In this document: piece by piece, positions 1-10,100 of the stretch | Layout: each line of letters begins with the position of its first letter | Numbering within the stretch: position 1 is the first letter of the stretch | Source of the DNA: Pseudomonas rhizophila | GTDB lineage: Bacteria > Pseudomonadota > Gammaproteobacteria > Pseudomonadales > Pseudomonadaceae | Length of the DNA: 10,861 nucleotides | Assembly (NCBI RefSeq): GCF_003033885.1 | Contig: NZ_CP024081.1 | Span: forward strand, 3,078,481 to 3,089,341 | Direction of reading: 5' to 3' | Notes under the pieces: model-generated | Database searches by the model: none | What the model saw: only the letters and a program-made list of their open reading frames with translations | Told to the model about the DNA's origin: nothing | Translations under genes and position numbers: made by a program

Positions 1-1134
1 GAGCCAGTGGAAGCAAAACCAGTAGGAACAGAGCCTGTGGGAGCAAAGCTTGCTCGCGATAGCATCCTATCGGCTGGCCCATGTGTAACTGACCCACCAC
101 CATCGCGAGCAAGCTTTGCTCCCACAGACTGTGCTTCCACAGGAGTGCTCCCACAAGGGATTGAGCACGTCTACGACCTTTACGGCCCCTCGGAAGACAC
201 CACCTATTCCACCTGGACCCGCCGCACCGCCGGCGGCACGGCGAACATTGGCCGGCCCGTCAAGCACACCGCCAGCTACCTGCTCGACGCCAACCTGCAA
301 GCGGTGCCCCAGGGCGTTTCAGCCGAGCTGTACCTGAGCGGCGCGGGCATCACCCGTGGCTACCTCGGCCGCGCAGCGATGACCGCCGAGAAGTACGTAC
401 CCAACCCGTTTTCCACAACCGGCGAACGTCTGTACCGCACGGGTGACTTGAGCCGTTATCGCGCCGATGGCGTGCTCGAATATCAGGGCCGCATCGACCA
501 TCAGGTGAAGATCCGCGGCTTCCGCATCGAGTTGGGAGAAATCGAAGCACGGCTGCTGCAACAGCCCCAGGTGCGTGAGGTGGCGGTGCTGGCCCAGGAC
601 GTGTCGGGCGGCCAGCAACTGGTGGCCTACGTGGTCGCTCCGTCCCTGAATCTGGATGACACCGAGGAGCAACGCGCACTGCGCGATGAACTCAAGGCCA
701 GGCTCAAGGAGCACCTGCCCGACTACATGATCCCGACCCATCTGCTGTTCCTCGAGCAATTGCCGCTGACCCCCAACGGCAAGCTCGACCGCAAGGCCCT
801 GCCGGCTGTGGACACTGGCTGGTTGCAGGCCGGTTATGTCGCTCCGGTCACTGAGCTTGAGCAGCAGGTCGCGGCGATCTGGGCACAGGTGCTCACGGTG
901 CAGCGCGTGGGCCTGAACGATCACTTTTTCGAGCTGGGCGGCCATTCGCTGCTGGCGGTCAATGTCGTCTCGCGCATGGCGCTCGAACTGGGGTTGACCC
1001 TGACCCCGCAACTGATTTTCCAGCACCCCGTCCTGAGGGATTTTGTCGCGCAACTGGACACCGGGGATGCGCCAATCAATGAACAGAAACTCAGCAAGCT
1101 GCAAGCTCTGCTTGATGAAATGGAGGAAGTCTGA
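1..1134 (+). CDS. NRPS, C-terminal part: partial adenylation domain plus carrier domain (5' end disrupted or outside window)
   Basis: This encodes the end of an NRPS protein that activates an amino acid and holds it on a carrier domain. The frame is open from base 1. A GTG at base 7 could be called as a start but has no ribosome binding site and lies in repeat DNA, so I treat the gene as 5'-partial. NRPS homology begins only at about base 157, just before A-domain core A5 (DLYGPSEDTTYS, 175-210). The later cores follow: GERLYRTGDL, the hinge and A8 region (IDHQVKIRGFRIELGEIE), and A10 NGKLDRKAL with its lysine at 781-783. The carrier motif FFELGGHSL has its phosphopantetheine serine at 946-948. 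No C, E or thioesterase domain follows. The short acidic tail (LLDEMEEV) suits docking to the next protein. Cores A1-A4 are absent; repeat DNA stands in their place. Only three pocket positions are visible (about L, T, Y), so the substrate cannot be named. It could be an insertion-disrupted gene or a misassembled end. Confidence 0.85.
   Translation, partial: EPVEAKPVGTEPVGAKLARDSILSAGPCVTDPPPSRASFAPTDCASTGVLPQGIEHVYDLYGPSEDTTYSTWTRRTAGGTANIGRPVKHTASYLLDANLQAVPQGVSAELYLSGAGITRGYLGRAAMTAEKYVPNPFSTTGERLYRTGDLSRYRADGVLEYQGRIDHQVKIRGFRIELGEIEARLLQQPQVREVAVLAQDVSGGQQLVAYVVAPSLNLDDTEEQRALRDELKARLKEHLPDYMIPTHLLFLEQLPLTPNGKLDRKALPAVDTGWLQAGYVAPVTELEQQVAAIWAQVLTVQRVGLNDHFFELGGHSLLAVNVVSRMALELGLTLTPQLIFQHPVLRDFVAQLDTGDAPINEQKLSKLQALLDEMEEV
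6..156. repeat. REP doublet (REPIN-like palindrome) with 15-bp tandem repeat arms
   Basis: Bases 36-60 and 102-126 are a perfect 25-bp inverted repeat (arm begins TGTGGGAGCAAAGC and ends GCTCGCGAT) separated by 41 bases. This matches the well-known repetitive extragenic palindromes of fluorescent Pseudomonas, which are mobilised as inverted pairs by RAYT transposases. Outside the core each arm carries imperfect 15-bp tandem copies of a TGTGGGAGCAAA-like 12-mer. They start at 6, 21 and 36 on the left, with mirror images at 115, 130 and 145 on the right. REPs are normally intergenic. This one sits in an open reading frame that continues into an A domain, and the 15-bp period preserves the frame. 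No RAYT gene is in the window. Confidence 0.85.
1122..1127 (+). promoter_or_regulatory. Shine-Dalgarno sequence of the second NRPS gene
   Basis: GGAGGA lies six bases before the ATG at 1134 and inside the last codons of the upstream gene. It fixes the start of the second gene. The upstream TGA (1132-1134) and this ATG (1134-1136) share one base (TGATG), the usual arrangement for translational coupling of NRPS genes in one operon. Confidence 0.8.
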
Positions 1135-4100
1135 TGGACAAGAGTGTTGCTTTGACGATTGCCAAGCGCTTTATCACTCTGCCGCTGGACAAACGTAAGC
1201 TGTACCTGGAGAAAATGCTCGAAGAGGGCGTCTCGCCGGCCAATCTGCCGATTCCCCAGGTCCGTCTCGGGTTCGAACACATCCCGCTCTCCTACGCCCA
1301 GGAACGTCAATGGTTCCTCTGGCAAATGGATCCCCACAGCTCGGCTTACCACATCCCCAGTGCCCTGCGCCTCAAAGGGCAGTTGGACGTGCCGGCCCTG
1401 GAGCGCAGTTTCAACGCACTGCTCGAGCGCCACGAAAGCTTGCGCACCACCTTCGGCGAGAACGGCGAGCAGACCGTGCAGGTTATCCACCAGCATATGT
1501 CCCTGGGCATCGCCGTGCAGGCCTTGCCCGCCGCTCCGTCGGCCAGCGAGGACGACGCCATCAAGGCGTTCGTCGAGGCTGAAACCGCACGCCCGTTCGA
1601 TTTGCGCCAGGGGCCGTTGCTGCGGGTTTCGCTGTTGAAAATCGCCGAGGACGACCACGTGCTGGCGCTGATCCAGCACCACATCATTGCCGATGGCTGG
1701 TCGATGCAGGTGCTGGTGGATGAGCTGGTGCGTCACTACGCGGCCGACACCGCCGGCCAGCCGTTGGCGTTGCCAGCGCTGAGCGTGCAATACGCCGACT
1801 ATGCGATCTGGCAGCGTCACTGGCTCGAGGCCGGTGAGCGTGAGCGGCAGTTGGCCTATTGGGTGCAGACCCTGGGCGACGAACAACCGGTATTGGAGTT
1901 GCCCCTCGATCATCCGCGCCCGCCCGTGCAGAGTTTTCGCGGTGCGCGCCTGGACCTGAACCTGCCGCCGGAACTGGGCGCGGCGCTCAAACAGTTGGCC
2001 CGGCGCGAAGGCGCCAGTCTGTTCATGGTCTTGCTGGCCTCGTTCCAGGCCTTGTTGCACCGCTACAGCGGCCAGCCGCAGATCCGCGTCGGCGTGCCGG
2101 TGGCTAACCGCAATCGGGTCGAGACCGAGGGTCTGATCGGCTTTTTCGTCAACACCCAGGTGCTCAACGCCCATGTGGATGGACAACTGCCGTTCGACCG
2201 TTTGCTCGCGCAGGTCAAGCAGTCGGCCATGGCGGCCCAGGCTCATCAGGACTTGCCGTTCGAGCAGTTGATCGAGGCCCTGCAACCTGAGCGCAGCCTC
2301 AGCCACAGTCCGATCTTCCAGGTCATGTTCAACCACCAGACCGCCAGCGACACCCAGGACCGGCAACTGCAACTGCCGCACTTGAGCGTCGAAGATCTGG
2401 TGTGGGAAGGGCGCACCGCCCAGTTCGATCTGACCCTGGGCACTTATGAAACCGGGCAGGGTGTCGCGGCGGAGCTGACCTACGCCACCGACCTGTTCGA
2501 ACCCCACACCATCGAACGCCTGGCCCGCCACTGGCAGAACCTGTTGCAGGGCATCGTCGATGCGCCGCAGCAGCGCATCGGTGAGTTGCCGCTGCTCGAC
2601 ACCGCCCAGCAGCGCCGCACACAGCAAGACTGGCACCGCGTGGTCGACCATGGCAGCGACGCCCTGTGCGTGCACCAGCGCATCGCCGAACAGGCGCGGA
2701 TAACGCCTGATGCACTGGCGCTGAGCATTGATGGCCAGACCTTGAGCTACGGGCAACTGGAGGCCTGCGCCAACCAGCTCGCCCACCGCTTGATTGGCCT
2801 GGGCGTGACGCCGGACCAGCCGGTGGGCATCGCGGTGCAGCGCAGCGCCGAGATGCTTGTCGGCCTGCTGGCGATTCTCAAGGCCGGCGGCGCTTATGTG
2901 CCGCTGGACCCGGCGTACCCCGAGGATCGCCTGGCCTACATGATCCAGGACAGCGGCATCGAGTTGCTGCTGACCCAGGCCCGCTTGCAGGCTCAACTGC
3001 CGATCCCGGCGACCCTGCGCACCCTGTTGCTGGACCAGCCGGACGCCGCGTGGCAGGCCGCACCGTCCACATGCCCGGCGGTGCCATTGACCACCGAGCA
3101 CCTGGCCTACGTCATCTACACCTCCGGGTCCACCGGTAAACCCAAGGGCGTCATGGTCCGCCATGGCGCGCTGAGCAACTTCGTCACCAGCATGATCGCC
3201 CGGCCAGGCATCACGGCCAGCGATCGCATGCTGTCGCTGACGACGTTTTCCTTCGACATTTTTGGCCTGGAAATCTACGGGCCGTTGTCGGCCGGCGCCA
3301 GCGTGGTGCTGACCGGCCAGGACGTGCATCAGGATCCACAAGCGGTGCTGGCGCTGATCGAGCGTCACGACGTGAGCGTGCTGCAAGCCACACCTTCGAG
3401 CTGGCGCATGTTGCTGGATCATGAGCACTCGGCGGTGCTGGCCGGTCGCACGTTCCTCTGCGGCGGCGAGGCGTTGCCCCTGGAGTTGGCGCAACGACTG
3501 CTGGCACTTTCGCCGAAGGTCTGGAATCTCTATGGCCCGACCGAAACCACGATCTGGTCGGCGGTGCATCCGCTGAGTCTGGAAAACAGCCGTCCGTTCC
3601 TGGGCAAGCCGCTGGACAACACCGCCCTGTACATCGTAGGCAGTGACCTGACGCTCAACCCTCCGGGCGCGCCGGGTGAGTTGCTGATCGGCGGCGACGG
3701 GCTGGCCCGCGGCTACTTTCAACGTCCGGCGTTGACCGCCGAACGTTTTGTGCCTGACCCGTTCTCCACCTGTGGCGAGCGGCTGTACCGCACCGGCGAC
3801 CTGACCCGTTATCGGGCCGAAGGCGTGGTCGAGTACATCGGACGCATCGACCATCAGGTCAAGATTCGCGGCTTGCGTATCGAGCTGGGTGAAATCGAAG
3901 CCGCATTGCTGGCCCAGGACACTGTGCGGGAAACCGTGGTGGTGGCCCATGAGGCCCCGACCGGTGCGCAACTGGTGGGTTACGTGGTGCTCGCGATCGG
4001 TGAAGCAGCGGACGAGGCTTCGTTACGCGCTTCGCTCAAGGCCGCGCTCAAGGCGCAATTGCCCGAGTACATGGTTCCGGCGCACTTGGTGTTCCTGGCA

Positions 4101-7100
4101 CAACTGCCGCTGACGCCCAATGGCAAGGTCGATCGCAAGGCGTTGCCGGCGCCCGATGTGGGCGAAGTGCAGCGGCTTTACGTGGCGCCCCGCAGTCAGC
4201 GTGAGCAACAGGTGGCGGCGATCTGGCAGGAGGTGCTCAAGCTTGAGCGGGTAGGGCTGGAGGACAACTTCTTCGAATTGGGCGGGCACTCGCTGCTGGT
4301 CACCCAGGTGGTGTCTCGGGTCCGTCGAGCGTTGGCTATCGAGGTGCCGCTGCGCAGCCTGTTCGAACACAGCACGTTGCAGGACTTCGTCAATGCCCTC
4401 GACGCCGGCCAAGGCGAACTGGCGCCTGCGATGGTGCCGGTGTCGCGTGACGCACCGCTGCCGCTGTCGTTTGCCCAGGAACGCCAGTGGTTCCTGTGGA
4501 AAATGGACCCCGACAGCGCCGCCTACAATATTCCGACCGCGCTGCGGATGCGCGGTGCGCTGGACAAAATCGCCTTGCGCCAGAGTTTTGAAGCGCTGCT
4601 GCAACGTCACGAAAGCCTGCGCACAGCGTTCGTGGAGGACGATGGCCGCACCTGCCAGGTGATTCGCCCGCAAGGGCAGGTCCACTTCGTCGAGCAACGC
4701 CTGGCAGTGGCTGACGAGGCCAGTATTCAGGCGTTCCTCGAGCAGCAGACGCAACGCCCGTTCGACCTGCTGAGCGAGGCGCTGTTGCGCGTGGCGCTGC
4801 TGGAGTTGAGCGAGCAGGAGCACATTCTGGTCCTGACCGTGCATCACATCGTTGCCGACGCCTGGTCGTTGCAGGTGATGGTCGACGACCTGATGAGCCT
4901 GTATTCGGCGTTCATTCAGGAACAGCCTGCGCAGTTGCCGCCTCTGGCGGTGCAATACGCCGACTATGCCGTCTGGCAGCGGCAATGGATGGCCGCCGGC
5001 GAACGGGAGCGACAACTGGCCTACTGGACCGGGCAACTGGGCAGCGAGCAACCGCTGTTGGAGCTGCCCACGGACCATCCGCGCCCGGCGCAGCAAAGCC
5101 TGCGCGGCGCGCGTTTGCCGATTGTGCTGGATCGCTCGCTGAGCGACGCCCTCAAAGCCCTGGCCCGACGGGAAAACGTCACGCTGTTCGTGCTGTTGCT
5201 CGGTTCTTTCCAGGCGCTGCTACATCGCTACAGCGGTCAGGCCGACATCCGCGTCGGGGTGCCGATTGCCAACCGTCATCGCCTGGAAACCGAGCGGTTG
5301 ATCGGTTTCTTCGTCAATACCCAGGTGCTGCGGGCCGAATTCCACCGTGATCTGACCGGTGCGGATTTGCTGCAACAACTCAAGCAGACAGCCATGGCGG
5401 CGCAGATGCATCAGGACCTGCCGTTCGAGCAATTGGTCGATGCCTTGCAACCGCAGCGCAACCTGAGCCACAGCCCGTTGTTCCAGGCCATGTTCAACCA
5501 CCGCAACGAAACCGGTGCGGCACTGGCCAATGCCTTGCCAGGCCTGGCGGTCGAACCGCTTGGCTGGGAACAGCGCACCGCACAATTCGACCTGAGCCTG
5601 GATACCAGCGATAGCCCGCAAGGCCTGCACGCCGCCCTGACCTACGCCACGGATCTGTTTGAGCCGGCCACCATCGAGCGCATGGGCCGGCATTGGCTCA
5701 ACTTGTTGCAAGGCCTGGTGCAGGACCTGCATCGGCCCGTTGCGCAGTGGGCGCTACTGGATGCTGACGAACGGCGGCGGATGCTGCTCGACTGGAACGC
5801 GACGACGGCGCAATACCCCCTCGATCGCAGTGTGCATGGGTTGATCGAAGAGCAGGTGCGGCGAACCCCGGACGCCCCGGCGCTGGTTTTCGGCGAGCAA
5901 CGCCTGACGTATGCCCAGCTCAATGCTCGGGCCAATCGCTTGGCTCACCGGCTGATCGAGCAGGGTGTCGGTCCGGATGTGCTGGTGGGCATTGCCGTGG
6001 AGCGTTCCGTGGAAATGGTGCTGGGGCTGTTGGCGATTCTCAAGGCCGGCGGTGCCTACGTGCCGCTGGACCCGGAATATCCACGGGAGCGCCTGGCCTA
6101 TATGTTCGAAGACAGCGGTATCGGTTTGCTGCTGACCCAAAGCCACTTGCTCGAACAATTGCCGATCCCGCCGGGGCTGCGCAGCCTGGTGCTGGAGCTG
6201 CCCGATGATGGGCTGCAAGCAGGCCGCGACGCCAATCCGCACGTCAGACTCGACGGCGAAAACCTGGCGTATGTGATCTACACCTCGGGTTCCACCGGCA
6301 AGCCCAAGGGCGCGGGTAATCGTCATTCGGCGTTGGTCAATCGGCTGTGCTGGATGCAGGACGCGTATCGGCTGGAGGCGGACGACAGCGTGCTGCAAAA
6401 AACGCCGTTCAGTTTCGACGTGTCGGTCTGGGAGTTTTTCTGGCCGCTGCTGACCGGCTCGACGCTGGTGGTGGCCGCGCCGGGCGCTCATCGCGACCCG
6501 ACACAACTGATCGAACTGATCACCGCGCAGCGCATCACCACGCTGCACTTCGTGCCCTCGATGTTGCAGGCTTTCCTGCAAGACCCACACGTGGCCGAAT
6601 GCACCAGCCTGAAACGCATCGTGTGCAGCGGCGAAGCCTTGCCGGTGGATGCGCAGCAGCAGGTGTTTGCCAAACTGCCGAACGCCGGCCTGTACAACCT
6701 CTACGGTCCGACCGAGGCGGCCATCGACGTGACCCATTGGACCTGTGTCGAGGAGGGGCGCGACAGCGTGCCGATCGGTCAACCGATTGCCAACCTGGGC
6801 ACCTGCATCCTCGATGATGAACTGTCACCGGTGCCAGTGGGGGTGATCGGCGAGCTGTACCTGGCGGGCGAGGGCCTGGCCCGTGGTTACCATCGACGTC
6901 CGGCGCTGACGGCCGAGCGGTTCGTGACCGGCCCCTTCGGCAATGGTCAGCGCCTGTATCGCACCGGCGACCTGGCGCGCTACCGCGCCGATGGCGTGAT
7001 CGAATACGCCGGGCGGATGGATCATCAGGTGAAGATCCGTGGCTTGCGCATCGAGTTGGGTGAAATTGAAGCGCGCCTGGCCGAGCACGACGACGTGCGT

Positions 7101-10100
7101 GAAGCCGTTGTCATCGCTCAGGACGGGAGCTTGCTGGTGGCCTACGTGGTGCCGGCGCGCGCCGAGTTGCTGGCCGCCGAAGACATCGTTCGCCAGACAC
7201 TGCAAGGTCATCTCAAGGAGCATTTGAGCCAGGCCTTGCCCGACTACATGGTGCCGCAGCACTGGTTGTGGCTGGAAAAAATGCCCGTCAGCCCCAACGG
7301 CAAACTGGAGCGCAAGGCGCTGCCCAAGGCCGATATCACCGCCAACCCCAAGGCTTACATCGCACCGGTCACCGCCATCGAACAGGCGTTGGCCGGTATC
7401 TGGCAAAGCGTGCTCGGGCGCGGGCAAGTGGGGCTCAGCGACAACTTCTTCGAGCTGGGGGGCGATTCGATTGTCTCCATCCAGATGGTCAGCCGGGCCC
7501 GTCAGGCAGGCATCCATTTTAGCCCCAAGGATCTGTTCATACATCAGACCATCCAGGGTCTGGCCAGCGTGGCGACCCTGGGTGACAGCGGGCTGGCTAT
7601 CGATCAGGGGCCGGTGACGGGAGAGACGCTGCTGCTGCCGTTCCAGCAATGGTTTTTCGACCAGCCCATGGCCGAGCCTCATCACTGGAACCAGTCGGTG
7701 CTGCTCAAGGGGTTGCGGCCTTTACACGCCGGGCATCTGGAGCAGGCGTTGCAGGCATTGGTTGCCCATCACGATGCCTTGCGCCTGGCCTTCAGGCGTG
7801 AGGACGACGCCTGGACCGCTCGCCATCAAACACTCGCTGAACAGCAGGCGATCTGGCGTCGCTCACCGCTGTTGTGGACGGCTGAGGTGGCAGATGCCCC
7901 GGCGCTGGAGCGCCTGGCCGAACAAGCCCAGCGCAGCCTGGACCTGGAAAGCGGCGCGTTGTTGCGCGGTGTCCTGGCGAACCTGGCCGATGGCAGCCAA
8001 CGGCTGTTGCTGGTGATCCATCACATGGTGGTGGACGGGGTGTCCTGGCGCATTCTGCTGGAAGACCTGCAACAGGCTTATGAACAATTGCAGGCCGGCC
8101 AGACCCCGAAACTGCCGGCCAAGACCAGCGCCACCCAGGCCTGGGCGCAACGCTTGAAAACCCATGCGGGCAGTGCAGCGTTCCAAACCCAGATGGCGTA
8201 CTGGCAAGGGCAACTTGAGGGCGCTCGCGGCGATTTGCCCTGTGACCGGCCGCAGGGCGAACTGCGCAGGTGTCATGGGGCGCAGGTCCAGACGCGGCTG
8301 GATAAAAACCAGACCCGCCAACTCTTGCAGCAAGCGCCAGCGGCCTATCGCACCCAGGTCAACGATCTGCTCCTGACGGCCCTGGCCCGGGTGATCGGTC
8401 GCTGGACCGGGGAGGCCTCGACCTTGATTCAGTTGGAGGGCCATGGCCGCGAGGCTCTGTTCGATGATCTGGATTTGAGCCGCAGCGTCGGCTGGTTCAC
8501 CAGCCTGTTTCCGGTCCGGTTGACACCGGCCGTGACCACCGAGGATTCGATCAAGGCCATCAAGGAGCAATTGCGCGCGATACCCGACAAGGGCCTCGGA
8601 TTCGCCGTGCTGCGCTACCTGGGTGATGAGCCGACGCGGTGTGCCCTGCAGGCGTTGCCGGTGCCACGCATCACCTTCAACTATCTGGGCCAGTTCGACA
8701 GCGGATTTGCTGATGACGCCGCTGGGCTGTTTGTTCCGGCCGGCGAATCGGCGGGCGCGCCACAGAGCCCGCTGGCGCCGCTGGACAATTGGCTGACGCT
8801 CAATGGCAGCGTCTACGCGGGTGAGTTGAGCATCGACTGGACATTCAGCACGCAGATGTTCGATGAGTCGACGATCCAGGCGCTGGCCCTGGATTACGCT
8901 CAGGAGCTGCAGGCGTTGATCGAGCACTGCTGCCAGACCCGGCATCAGGGCTTCACACCGTCGGACTTCCCGCTGGCCGGGTTGACTCAGGCCCAGCTGG
9001 ACACGTTGCCGCTGGCTGCGCGGCAGATCGAAGACATCTATCCGTTGTCGCCCATGCAGCAAGGCATGCTGTTCCATACGCTGTATGAGCAGCAGGCCGG
9101 CAATTACATCAATCAACTGCGTGTTGATGTCGCAGGCTTGGACGTCGAGCGCTTCCGCCAGGCCTGGCAGGCGGCCATGGACACCCATGAAGTGCTGCGC
9201 AGCAGTTTCGTCTGGGACGGTGATTTCAAGCGGGCGTTGCAGGTTGTACACAAGCAGATGGAGGTTGCATTCCTGTTCCACGATGGAGGCGCCGCAGCGA
9301 ATCCATCCCAGGATCTGGACGCCCTGGCGTTGGCGCAGCGCCAGCAGGGTTTCGAGCTGGATGCGGCGCCGCTGTTGCGCTTGCTGGTGGTGCGCGTGGC
9401 AGAGGACCGCTATCACATGATCTACACCAGCCATCACATTCTGATGGACGGCTGGAGCAACTCGCAGTTGCTGGGGGAAGTGTTGCAGCGCTACGGCAGC
9501 CAACCCGTCGTTGCATCTGGCAGCCGCTACCGGGACTACATCGCCTGGCTGCAACGCCAGGATGGCGCCGCCAGCGAAGCGTTCTGGAAGCCCGCGCTGC
9601 AACGTTTGGAGGCCCCGACGCGGCTGGCCGATGCCATTGCGCAGTCCGGGGAGGCCGACACGGGCTACGGCGATCACGTGCAGGTCCTGGACGAGACGCT
9701 GACCCGCCGTCTGGAAGCTTTCGCCCGTGCCTCGAAAGTCACCGTCAACACGCTGGTGCAGGCCGCGTGGCTGCTGCTGTTGCAGCGTTACACCGGCAAA
9801 GACACTGTGGCCTTCGGCGCGACGGTGGCTGGTCGTCCGGCGGACTTGCCCGGTATCGAGCAGCAGATCGGCCTGTTCATCAACACCCTGCCGGTGATCG
9901 CCAGCCCTCGGGCCGAGCAGTCCCTGGACAGTTGGCTGCAAGCGCTACAAGCACAGAACCTGGCGCTGCGCGAGTTTGAGCACACCGCGTTGCTGGACAT
10001 CCAGCGCTGGGCCGGGCAGGGCGGTGAAGCGCTGTTCGACAGTTTGCTGGTGTTCGAGAACTACCCGATTGCCCAGGCCTTGGAACAGGGCGCACCGGAC

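Noticed and set aside
36..126. Rho-independent terminator
   Set aside because: The strong stem has a 41-base loop and no T-run, and it lies inside an open frame leading into the NRPS. It fits a REP doublet better, although REPs can affect transcription.
6..156. CRISPR array
   Set aside because: The short repeats are 15-bp tandems without spacers, arranged as mirrored arms of a REP palindrome.
1000..1134. Thioesterase or other release domain at the end of the first protein
   Set aside because: Only about 55 residues follow the carrier-domain serine and they carry no GxSxG motif, so the chain must pass to the next protein.
921..3971. A 1016-codon open frame on the minus strand
   Set aside because: It lies wholly opposite clear NRPS coding sequence. 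The translation is rich in Q, R, H, G and A with no recognisable domain, as expected from the antisense of high-GC Pseudomonas genes.
7863..9941. A 692-codon open frame on the minus strand (and similar ones at 4023-5096, 5754-6782 and 6825-7685)
   Set aside because: Same reason: antisense shadows of conserved C, A, T and E domains, with no start signal or known motif.
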